A model generated the notes under the pieces. The model searched no databases. It saw only the letters and a list, made by a program, of their open reading frames with translations, and was not told the DNA's origin. From Vulcanimicrobiota bacterium (GTDB lineage Bacteria > Vulcanimicrobiota > Vulcanimicrobiia > Vulcanimicrobiales > Vulcanimicrobiaceae), in assembly GCA_027307235.1 (NCBI GenBank), contig DAHUXH010000011.1, positions 51,931 through 115,930 on the forward strand: DNA of 64,000 nt, read 5' to 3'. The position numbers were made by a program, and so were the translations under genes. Position 1 is the first letter of the stretch; the number at the start of each line of letters is the position of its first letter. Of the stretch, positions 57,341 to 64,000 are shown one piece after another.

Positions 57341-58249
57341 ATGCATATCGTCGTGAACACCCCGTCCGGAAACATTGGCCGGCGCGTCGCCGAAGAGATT
57401 CTCGCGAATGGTCATCAGCTCACGGTGATCAGCCGCAATCCCGGCAAAATCGAGGGCCTCGTCGCAAAAGGCGCCCGGCTGGTCGTCGGCTCGATCGACG
57501 ACGCGGCCGTTCTGACCGATGCCTTTGAGGGCGCGGATTCGCTCCTTTGGCTCACTCCGTTCGTCTTCGATCAAGTCGATTACGTCGGTTGGGCGGAGCG
57601 GAATGCCGCTACGGCTGCGACGATCGCTTCGCGATGCGGCATCCGAAAGGCCGTGCTCATCTCCAGCGTCGGGGCGCAACACAGCAGCGGCGTCGGCCCG
57701 ATCGGCTGCCTGCCTTCCATCGAGGCCTCGTTTCGCGCCGCATGCCCCGAGGTTGTGAGCTTGCGCGCTGGGTCGTTCATGGAGAACTTCCTCATGCACG
57801 TGCCGTCGATCGCTCGGTTCGGCAAAATCTTCGGAGCATATCCAAAGGAAATGGCAATCCCGTTGGTTGCAACGCGCGACATCGCAGATAAGGCGGCGCT
57901 CGCACTGCAAAGATTCGATGGCAATGGTTATTCGGTGGTCGGTGTGCACGGGCCGCAAGATCTGACGCAAGCACAGGCGACCGAAATCATCGCTCTCGCG
58001 CTCGACCGACCCGTCGAGTACGTCGAAATCTCTCCCGACGAATCGCGACGCAGGATGGTCGACTTTGGGATGCCTGAGCACGCTGCGACGCTGCTGGCCG
58101 AGATGTACGCGGGCTTTGCCTCGGGGGCGATGCGCAGTGCGGAGCCGCGCAGCAAGGAGACGACGACGCCGACTAGCCTGCTGCAATTCGCCGCCGCGTT
58201 GCTCAAGCCGGCGGTTGAGGCGGAAGTACGATTGTCGCAAGCGGCGTAA
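57341..58249 (+). CDS. NmrA/SDR-type NAD(P)-binding oxidoreductase
   Basis: 302 residues from ATG 57341, 9 nt after GGGAG; upstream ATGs at 57311 and 57332 lack this spacing. An atypical SDR Rossmann motif GNIGRRVAEEI (NmrA/YwnB-like) is followed by GSIDDAAVLTDAFEGADSLLWLTP and ISSVGAQHSSG. It lacks the YxxxK catalytic pair of classical SDRs, as in the NmrA/QOR2 group, which reduces quinones or senses redox. Substrate is unknown. A terminator follows. Confidence 0.85.
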   Translation: MHIVVNTPSGNIGRRVAEEILANGHQLTVISRNPGKIEGLVAKGARLVVGSIDDAAVLTDAFEGADSLLWLTPFVFDQVDYVGWAERNAATAATIASRCGIRKAVLISSVGAQHSSGVGPIGCLPSIEASFRAACPEVVSLRAGSFMENFLMHVPSIARFGKIFGAYPKEMAIPLVATRDIADKAALALQRFDGNGYSVVGVHGPQDLTQAQATEIIALALDRPVEYVEISPDESRRRMVDFGMPEHAATLLAEMYAGFASGAMRSAEPRSKETTTPTSLLQFAAALLKPAVEAEVRLSQAA

Positions 58250-58255
58250 CGAACG

Positions 58256-58292
58256 AGCGCGCGACCTGTGCATCGGGTTGCGCGCTTCTTCT
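58256..58292 (+). terminator. intrinsic terminator after the NmrA-like gene
   Basis: An 11 bp stem AGCGCGCGACC/GGTTGCGCGCT with one G-T wobble and a 9 nt loop is followed by a T-rich run (TCTTCTT). It lies 7 bp after the stop, between convergent genes. Confidence 0.6.
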
Positions 58293-58309
58293 TCGGCTCG
58301 ATGCGGGCC

Positions 58310-59191
58310 TCACGTATCTTCAATCCAGTCCCGGGTGAGGAATAGCCAGAATGCTAGGCCGGCATAGGTGCCGTAGCGTTGGAAGGCGCGCTCGATGGTC
58401 GTGTCTTTCGCGCGTTTCTTGTTGGTGAGACGCAGATACGTCGGACGTGTCCAGGAGTCGAGGATCAAATGACGGTGACGGCCGAGCAACTGCATGATGT
58501 GCGCTTTCGCGTAGGGACCGACGCCGGGTAACGCGAGCAATCGCTCCTCGACCTCTTCATCGCCGAGGCCGCAGTTCGGCAACAGCATGTCGGGATCGAA
58601 CGCGCCGCGCACCACCATCCGAGCGAATTCGCGAACGTACGGCCCGCGATACCCCATCCGCGCGACGTCTTTGAACCACGCATCCTTGGTCTTCGCGAGC
58701 AGCGCGGGTTCGGGAAACGCACCGCCCCCTAACTCGACGAGCGCGTTCGTCATACGAACCGTTCCCGACCACGCGCAGTTGGTGGTGCAGATCGTCTTCA
58801 CGATATCCTCGAACACCGTGGGACTCGCCAGCAGTCTGCCGGCGCCGGATACCGCCCACGACAACGTCGCGTCGTCAGACGCCATGCGATAGAACGGCGA
58901 GAGATCGTCGTCCAGCCGAAACATCCGCCGCACCGCGTCACCGGCTCGTGTGCGCGCTGAACGTGACAGGCGCTCATGGCTCGACACGGTGAGCAGGTCT
59001 TCTCTCGCACGCAGCACGATCGCGCGCGGGGAACCGTCCAGGAGCAAGACCGTGCGATACGCACAGCGGTCATCGGCGATCGAGGCCGGCGCAAGCCGTG
59101 CGACGCCGTGCGAACAGATCGTGCGCACGAACGAGATCGGCTCGCCGCCCGCACCACGCAGCGGAAATTCCGCAATGGGCCGCTCCGTCAC
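58310..59191 (-). CDS. HhH-GPD DNA glycosylase (AlkA/OGG-like)
   Basis: 293 residues from GTG 59191, with GGAG 9 nt upstream. The frame is open further upstream, but there the next gene is encoded in another frame. The helix-hairpin-helix LLALPGVGPYAKAHIM and the catalytic aspartate in LILDSW mark the HhH-GPD superfamily. TICTTNCAWSGTVRMTNALVE is the conserved N-terminal part of the domain. It should remove damaged bases in base-excision repair; specificity is unknown. It lies 13 bp after a small unknown gene. Confidence 0.87.
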   Translation of the reverse strand: MTERPIAEFPLRGAGGEPISFVRTICSHGVARLAPASIADDRCAYRTVLLLDGSPRAIVLRAREDLLTVSSHERLSRSARTRAGDAVRRMFRLDDDLSPFYRMASDDATLSWAVSGAGRLLASPTVFEDIVKTICTTNCAWSGTVRMTNALVELGGGAFPEPALLAKTKDAWFKDVARMGYRGPYVREFARMVVRGAFDPDMLLPNCGLGDEEVEERLLALPGVGPYAKAHIMQLLGRHRHLILDSWTRPTYLRLTNKKRAKDTTIERAFQRYGTYAGLAFWLFLTRDWIEDT

Positions 59192-59204
59192 CGGAAGCGA
59201 CTCC

Positions 59205-59654
59205 TCAAGCGACGTAGGAAACGTTGACGACCACGCCGGCGGTTTCGGCGCGCGAGAGCACCCCGTCGATCGCGTCGAGTTCTTGGTCGATCGCGACCAC
59301 TTCGCGCGCGGTGACTCCCGCGTTGTTTCCGTGCGTCCATAGCACGCGCCGGGCGGTGTCGAACGCACTGCGCAAACGCTGCGGGGTGGCTTCGAGCACC
59401 GGCCAGTCGAGCGTGCCGCGCGCGGGAACCACGCGCCAGCCAGGCCCGGAGAGAAACAACGTCTCTTCCTCTTCTTCAAATGCGTGCGGGATCGCACCGA
59501 GCGGTTCGACCGCTTCGCGCTCCGCATGCGTCAAGGGAAGAGCGGTGTCAGCCATGCGCACGACATACCGAAAGAACGACGCGTTACCGACGGTGTGCGC
59601 ACCGGCGATGCAGGCGACGTTGACATGAACGATGTCGAAATCGCCCGGGTTCAC
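59205..59654 (-). CDS. hypothetical protein, unknown
   Basis: 149 residues from GTG 59654, overlapping the dehydrogenase stop by 4 bp (GTGA); ATG 59555 is a shorter alternative. An acidic stretch (EEEEET) lies near the middle, and AFDTARRVLWTHGNNAGVTAREV follows, forming an alpha/beta pattern. There is no signal peptide or recognised motif. Its position between an Ldh-family dehydrogenase and a DNA glycosylase gives no clear clue. Confidence 0.65.
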   Translation of the reverse strand: MNPGDFDIVHVNVACIAGAHTVGNASFFRYVVRMADTALPLTHAEREAVEPLGAIPHAFEEEEETLFLSGPGWRVVPARGTLDWPVLEATPQRLRSAFDTARRVLWTHGNNAGVTAREVVAIDQELDAIDGVLSRAETAGVVVNVSYVA

Positions 59655-60739
59655 GTCACGTCGAACGGAATGCCCAGCTCACCCGCGAGCTTTTGCAAGC
59701 CGTCCCAAACCTTGCTGTGAACCGGCACGCCGCCGGCGCGATGACGCAGCGTGTTCTCATGTTCGATCTCGCCCGCGACGTAGATGCGATCGTGGCCGGG
59801 CGCCCTGGCGCTATCTTTGAACGCGCGCAGTTCTTTGTCCATGTCGGCCTTGAATTCGTCGGCGTCGCGGAACGCGTCGATGCGAAATGCGCTGAACCAA
59901 TGCGAGATCGCGCCCTCCATCACGTCGGTCACGACCGGAAGCCCCAAGCCGAACTTACCGCCGGAGACCACGCCGCAGAAAATGTCGGCGAGCATGCCGA
60001 GGCCGTAGCCTTTGTGTCCGCCGTGTTCGGTGCCGAGGCCGCCGAGCGGCAGCAGCGCGCCGCGCAGCGCCGCGTCAGGATCGGTGGTCGCATGCCCGGT
60101 TTCGTCGATCGCCCATCCGTCGAGCAACGGCTTGCCTTTGCGCTTGTAGACTTCGAGCTTGCCTTTCGGCACGGTCGTGGTCGCGAAGTCGAGCACGAAT
60201 GCCGGCTCGTTCTTCGCGGGGATGGCGTATGCGAATGGATTGGTGCCGAGCATCGTATCTTTGCCGAACGTCGGAGCACCGTAGCGCACGGTGTTCGTCG
60301 ACGACATCCCGACGAGGTCGTGTTCGAGCGCCATCATCGCGTAGTATCCGGCGATGCCGTAGTGATTGGAGTTGCGCACCGCGCCGTAGGCCGAGCCGTA
60401 CTTCTGCGCTTTTTCGATGACCTTGCTCATCGCGAGCTTGCTGACCGGATGGCCCAGACCGTTGTCCGCGTCGAACAGCACCGTCGTCTCAGTTTCGCGC
60501 ACGACCTCGTAGTTCGGCTTCGCCTTGAGCTTGCCGCCTCGGATGCGCGAGACGTAGTACGATTCCAGGCGAGCGACGCCATGCGACTCGATGCCGCGCA
60601 GATCGGCCGCGACCAGCACGTCGGCAACGACGCGCGCGTCCGCGTGTGCGACCCCGACCTTCTCGAGAATCGACGTCACCAACGCCGTGAGTTTGGCTTC
60701 GCGTGCGAGCTGGTATTCGGTGGTGGCGACATCGGCCAC
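59651..60739 (-). CDS. Ldh-family (type 2 malate/L-lactate/ureidoglycolate) dehydrogenase
   Basis: 362 residues. Family hallmarks are DLRGIESHGVARLE near the N-terminus, VRNSNHYGIAGYYA with the catalytic His, GTNPFAYAIPA, and GGLGTEHGGHKGYGLGMLADI. These NAD(P)-dependent enzymes oxidise small 2-hydroxy acids and differ from classical malate dehydrogenases. It lies divergent from glcF, whose product handles glycolate, so both may serve 2-hydroxyacid metabolism (inference). Confidence 0.93.
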   Translation of the reverse strand: MADVATTEYQLAREAKLTALVTSILEKVGVAHADARVVADVLVAADLRGIESHGVARLESYYVSRIRGGKLKAKPNYEVVRETETTVLFDADNGLGHPVSKLAMSKVIEKAQKYGSAYGAVRNSNHYGIAGYYAMMALEHDLVGMSSTNTVRYGAPTFGKDTMLGTNPFAYAIPAKNEPAFVLDFATTTVPKGKLEVYKRKGKPLLDGWAIDETGHATTDPDAALRGALLPLGGLGTEHGGHKGYGLGMLADIFCGVVSGGKFGLGLPVVTDVMEGAISHWFSAFRIDAFRDADEFKADMDKELRAFKDSARAPGHDRIYVAGEIEHENTLRHRAGGVPVHSKVWDGLQKLAGELGIPFDVT

Positions 60740-60833
60740 GGGCGACCTCCTTTGGCACCGCGCGGCAAAGCCGCCGGGCTAGAACACTTCGGCTGAGAGA
60801 TATTGCGCTCTTGCAGGGCGAACGACCGGCGCG

Positions 60834-62129
60834 ATGGCCCAAACGCACGCCGGATTCGCCGAACCCGACGTCCCCGAGCAATCGATCTACGATCGCTGCG
60901 TGCGGTGCGGCTTTTGCCTGCCGGCCTGCCCCACGTATTTGGAGACTATGACAGAAACCTCCGGCCCTCGCGGCCGGATTAGTCTGATCAAGGCGGTCGC
61001 CGAAGGGCAGCTCGATCTGCGCAGCCCCGGCTTCGTGCATCAGATGAACGAATGCCTGGACTGCCGCGCGTGCGAGACCGCCTGCCCGTCGGGCGTGCTG
61101 TACGGGAGGTTGGTCGAAAACGCGCGCGCCCAAATCGAGCGGGCCGTCGATGCCGAGCGCACCCCGGCACAGCGCCGGTGGCGGCATCTGCTGCTTCGCA
61201 CCCTCTTCTTCCGACCGGCATGGCTGCGGTCGCTGGCTCGCCTCATCCGCTTCGCACAACGGCTGCGGCTCGACGTGGCGGCGCACGCGCTCGGCATCAC
61301 GCGCCGCCTCGGCATCGACGCTGCGGCGGAGAACGCGCCGCGCATTCCCGGACGATTCTTCATCGCGCGCAATCAGCGCATCGACGCGCCGAACCCGCGC
61401 GAGACGGTGATGTTTCATTCCGGTTGCGTCGCCGGGATACTCGCACCCGAGATGCACGATGCGACGTTGCGCATGCTGCAGCGATCGGGCGCAGCCGTCG
61501 TCGTGCCCGCCCGGCAAGGATGCTGCGGCGCGATCGCCGCTCACGCCGGAGATGCAGAGGCGGCGCGCGAGTTCGCGCGCAACGCCATCGCGGATTTTGA
61601 ACGCTCGGGCGCCGATCTTCTGATCACCAACGTCGCCGGCTGCGGAGGGCAACTCAAGTCATTCGACACGCTGCTGGACCGCGATGACGCCTGGCGCGAG
61701 CGCGCGCAACACTTTGTCGAGCGTGTACGCGACGTCACCCAGTATTTGGCCGTGCATGGTTTCGTCGCCGAACCAAAGATCGTCGAGGGAACGGTCACGT
61801 ACCAAGAACCGTGCCATCTCACGCACGGCCAGCGCATCAGCGCGCAGCCCAAGGCGCTCCTGCGCACCATTCCGGGATTACGTCTGGTCGATCACGTGGA
61901 ATCGACGATCTGCTGCGGCGCCGCCGGCATCTACGGCCTCACGCAACCCGAGATGTCCGCGCGCCTGCGCAAGCGCAAGGTCGATCACCTGCTGGAAAGC
62001 GGCGCCGACGTCATCGCGACCTGCAACGTCGGTTGCGCCATGCAACTACGAGCGGAGTTGCGCGCCCGAGGCACCGGCGTGCGCGTCGCACACGTCGTCG
62101 AACTCCTCGACGAGGCTTGTCAGGGCTAG
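60834..62129 (+). CDS. glcF: glycolate oxidase iron-sulfur subunit GlcF / heterodisulfide-reductase-like
   Basis: 431 residues. Two ferredoxin-type 4Fe-4S motifs are present (CVRCGFCLPACP and CLDCRACETACP). Two CCG domains follow (QGCCGAIAAHAG and ICCGAAGIYG, with SGC and PCHLTHG upstream). GlcF passes electrons from glycolate or lactate oxidation to the membrane. No glcD or glcE flavoprotein gene is beside it here; the nearest 2-hydroxyacid enzyme is the divergent Ldh-family gene. GlcF is likely but LutA/LldE-like use is possible. Confidence 0.9.
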   Translation: MAQTHAGFAEPDVPEQSIYDRCVRCGFCLPACPTYLETMTETSGPRGRISLIKAVAEGQLDLRSPGFVHQMNECLDCRACETACPSGVLYGRLVENARAQIERAVDAERTPAQRRWRHLLLRTLFFRPAWLRSLARLIRFAQRLRLDVAAHALGITRRLGIDAAAENAPRIPGRFFIARNQRIDAPNPRETVMFHSGCVAGILAPEMHDATLRMLQRSGAAVVVPARQGCCGAIAAHAGDAEAAREFARNAIADFERSGADLLITNVAGCGGQLKSFDTLLDRDDAWRERAQHFVERVRDVTQYLAVHGFVAEPKIVEGTVTYQEPCHLTHGQRISAQPKALLRTIPGLRLVDHVESTICCGAAGIYGLTQPEMSARLRKRKVDHLLESGADVIATCNVGCAMQLRAELRARGTGVRVAHVVELLDEACQG

Positions 62130-62138
62130 GAGCCTAGA

Positions 62139-62459
62139 TCACGAGACTCTGCCGACGTCGGTGCGGATCGACGTGTAGGGGATGCCGAGTTTTTTGGCCG
62201 TGCCCTCGAGGTGATCGAGCACTTCTTTCGTGCGTGCCCCGATGCCGAGTTTGATGACGAGGTCACCTTTTTGGTGCAGTTGCGCGGCGAAACGCAAGCG
62301 GCTTCCGCTGGCGTGCGCAACGTCCCAGGCCGCGCGTTCGAGCTGCTCATCCTTGTACATGATCTCGAGAAAGGACGCGATCTTGGTAGCGGCACCATGT
62401 AGCAGCGTCATGTGCGGCCAGGACATGATTCTCGAAGTCCGTTGCGGGTCGAACGACAT
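62139..62459 (-). CDS. small hypothetical protein
   Basis: 106 residues. The C-terminal half (LVIKLGIGARTKEVLDHLEGTAKKLGIPYTSIRTD) reads as an alpha/beta fold with coding character. The N-terminus is rich in hydrophobic and aromatic residues. The frame offset by one has a competing 90-residue open frame that looks less natural. It is convergent with glcF, with 9 bp between them. No recognised family. Confidence 0.6.
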   Translation of the reverse strand: MSFDPQRTSRIMSWPHMTLLHGAATKIASFLEIMYKDEQLERAAWDVAHASGSRLRFAAQLHQKGDLVIKLGIGARTKEVLDHLEGTAKKLGIPYTSIRTDVGRVS

Positions 62460-62484
62460 GAACTCTCTGTGACACCCCGATCAG

Positions 62485-62826
62485 CTAGCCGTGATACTCG
62501 CGCCAAAGCGCGATCAATCCGTTTTCCACACGAACGAGCGCGCAGCCAAGGCTCTCGCGCCAGTTGTCATCGGAGGTCTTCACGGCAAAACGAAATGTCA
62601 CAGCCGCAAGATGACCTTCGACTATGAAGTCATCGACAAATATTCGCCAAGCTGGACCGTCCCGGAAGAACTTTACAAAATGTTCAAAAATGGCGTCGCG
62701 GCCGATGATCGTCCCGCGCCCCGGCTCCGCATAGGCGCCGTCCGGCAAAAAGAAGCCCGCGGCGCGGTAGGCATCGTGCGACTGCCAGGCCGCAAAGAGC
62801 GCCTCGATCAGCTCCCGCGTGGTCAC
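62485..62826 (-). CDS. SnoaL-like / NTF2-fold protein
   Basis: 113 residues from GTG 62826 (GTGA overlap with the preceding gene). The pattern ELIEALFAAWQSHDAYRAAGFF...DGAYAEPGRG...IGRDAIFEHFVKFFRD is that of the SnoaL-like polyketide-cyclase/nuclear-transport-factor fold. It probably binds or isomerises a small molecule; no substrate can be named. Confidence 0.75.
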   Translation of the reverse strand: MTTRELIEALFAAWQSHDAYRAAGFFLPDGAYAEPGRGTIIGRDAIFEHFVKFFRDGPAWRIFVDDFIVEGHLAAVTFRFAVKTSDDNWRESLGCALVRVENGLIALWREYHG

Positions 62827-63770
62827 GGCAGTGCTGCCACCGGCGCGACGATCGCCCCGCGGGCGTCGTCGTAGCGCCAGCACGACTGTGCCGTGAGGTG
62901 CGTGCCGCCCACCCAGCGGTCGATCGGAGCTTCGTCGAGCCAATCGACATCGCCGGACAGCACGCGGCGCCCAAGCGGCGTGGCGTCGTAGCGGTCGGCG
63001 TCAAGCGTCACGAGCGGCGCCGGCTCCGACGCCAGATCGCGCAGCACGGCGGCAAACTGCGCATCGCCCAAGAACGCCGCTTCCTCGTGTGACTGTGCCC
63101 GGCGAAACAGCTCACCGGCCACCGCCGGGCCGGAGACCACCGCATCGAGTGCCTGCCGCTGCGACCGCGACAATCCGTCGCGCACTGCGGGAAGTTCTTC
63201 CGTCAGCCGGCGGAAGGCAGGCCGCAGATGTGGCAACGCGAGCGTGTCATGCGCGGCGATCACCGGCCATCCGGCCGGTGTCGGCGCGGTGAAGGCATCC
63301 CAGGCCTCGCGCGCGTGGCGAAACGCGCTCGCGCTCACCGAGCGCCGCTTCGGAAAGAGCGCACCGAGTTCAGGCGCCGTCATCACTCCAAGATACGCGT
63401 CGGTCTGCACGATCGACACGCGCGAACGATCGATGTGGAGATCGTCGAGCGCAACCACTATCTGCAGCACCTGCAATTGATCGAACAAGTCATGTTCGAA
63501 CCACAGAACGATCTCGTCGGCGTCGCCGGCTTTGCGCAGCGCTGCATCGCGTTTTTCGAATGCGCGATGGATCGCGATCGGGATGCCGTACCCGCGAGCC
63601 GACGCGTAGTTCGCGCGCACTCGGGTCAATTCTTCAAGCGTTGCGTCCGCCGGAACCGGCCCCTCGTACAGCGCATCGACCCAAGCAAACTGCGTGCCGA
63701 TGATGCCTGCTTTGCGAAACAGATAGAGGACGGTGTCGCCATTGGTGATGTGCATCATGAGGCCGCGCAT
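62823..63770 (-). CDS. DUF1835 domain protein
   Basis: 315 residues from ATG 63770; ATG 63758 or 63755 would give the more usual MHITNGDT beginning. The N-terminal DUF1835 signature MHITNGDTVLYLFRKAGI is followed by EIVLWFEHDLFDQLQVLQIV. The C-terminal part is a helical region typical of the family (a DUF3658-like position). Function unknown. It overlaps the SnoaL-like gene. Confidence 0.85.
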   Translation of the reverse strand: MRGLMMHITNGDTVLYLFRKAGIIGTQFAWVDALYEGPVPADATLEELTRVRANYASARGYGIPIAIHRAFEKRDAALRKAGDADEIVLWFEHDLFDQLQVLQIVVALDDLHIDRSRVSIVQTDAYLGVMTAPELGALFPKRRSVSASAFRHAREAWDAFTAPTPAGWPVIAAHDTLALPHLRPAFRRLTEELPAVRDGLSRSQRQALDAVVSGPAVAGELFRRAQSHEEAAFLGDAQFAAVLRDLASEPAPLVTLDADRYDATPLGRRVLSGDVDWLDEAPIDRWVGGTHLTAQSCWRYDDARGAIVAPVAALP

Positions 63771-63790
63771 ACGTCACCCCATAAGCGCAG

Positions 63791-63849
63791 TTCCGCGCAA
63801 TCACCTCTCGCGGAACGCAAAATCTGGGGTGGCTGCGACACACCACCCC
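63791..63849. other. two strong hairpins in the 194 bp divergent intergenic region
   Basis: TTCCGCG/CGCGGAA (63791-63797 with 63809-63815, 11 nt loop) and GGGGTGG/CCACCCC (63826-63832 with 63843-63849, 10 nt loop). TAAAAT at 63881-63886 may be a -10 element for the following gene. The hairpins lie upstream of it, so they may be operators rather than mRNA structures. No T tract follows either. Confidence 0.4.
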
Positions 63850-63964
63850 GCAACGAGACGGCCAAGTCCACGGACGGGTGTAAAATCGAGCCTCTGATGA
63901 CCGCGTAAGAAAGACGAGGCCATCGAGCGAACCGAGTGAGTGTCAAACCTTACACGGAGGCCCG

Positions 63965-64000
63965 ATGGCAACTTCTATCGTACCCGAATCCACTCTTCTC
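63965..64000 (+). CDS. start of an unidentified gene, cut by the right edge
   Basis: ATG 63965 is preceded by ACGGAGGCCCG, a strong ribosome-binding site, and opens MATSIVPESTLL before the window ends. Only 12 codons are visible, so no family can be named. Confidence 0.55.
   Translation, partial: MATSIVPESTLL

Noticed and set aside
58310..59527. A longer form of the DNA glycosylase
   Set aside because: The added N-terminus is Arg/Ser-rich and overlaps another gene read in a different frame; GTG 59191 has a ribosome-binding site.

Overview
This is a 64 kb stretch of a GC-rich bacterial chromosome made almost entirely of tightly packed housekeeping genes. Many neighbouring genes overlap by 4 bp at ATGA, GTGA or CTGA junctions. 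I see no rRNA, phage, transposase or CRISPR array. A diderm envelope is suggested by an Mla/MCE lipid-transport operon whose MCE protein ends in a beta-rich domain. It coexists with genes typical of Terrabacteria: a PASTA-type Ser/Thr kinase next to a class B penicillin-binding protein, SpoIID/LytB, DUF4446 and a small SRP RNA. This mix fits a deep-branching diderm Terrabacteria lineage such as Candidatus Eremiobacterota (WPS-2). That placement is inference; no phylogenetic marker was compared.

Layout. 1-7.1 kb: secreted M3 peptidase (cut by the left edge), SRP RNA, DUF4446, M23 peptidase, YggT, lepA, rdgB and a GNAT acetyltransferase. 7.1-15.9 kb: seven tRNAs in three groups, enclosing two tandem GGDEF-EAL proteins, an acyl-CoA synthetase and an unknown secreted protein. 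15.8-19.1 kb: tig-clpP-clpX. 19.2-31.2 kb: a secreted Asp-box repeat protein facing away from valS-pyrR-pyrB-pyrC-carA, then a BatD-like/MoxR/DUF58/VWA module and pdxH. 31.2-43.2 kb: carB, then an overlapping run encoding a putative zinc-ribbon protein, PBP, PASTA kinase, RuvC, RuvA, RuvB, SpoIID, PilZ and QueA. 43.3-47.1 kb: superoxide dismutase facing rqcH and a second acyl-CoA synthetase. 47.2-55.1 kb: gmk-rpoZ-glmS-rph, then mlaE-mlaF-MCE and a ketopantoate-reductase-like gene. 55.1-64 kb: lipoprotein, XerC/D recombinase, an NmrA-like oxidoreductase, a DNA glycosylase, Ldh-family dehydrogenase, GlcF, a few small genes and the start of another gene at the right edge.

The genes cover pyrimidine synthesis (pyrB, pyrC, carA, carB with pyrR), protein quality control (tig, clpP, clpX, rqcH), recombination (ruvABC, xer), wall growth with its likely kinase control, phospholipid traffic, and c-di-GMP turnover (two GGDEF-EAL enzymes, one PilZ receptor).

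The main unusual observations are: a ~96-106 bp palindromic repeat present twice at convergent gene ends, with compensatory base changes, which also supplies the stop codons and C-terminal codons of two genes; apparent CTG start codons for tig and queA; an MCE protein with a predicted trans-envelope architecture; and a wall kinase/PBP/Holliday-junction gene run. I did not find a clearly new multi-gene system.
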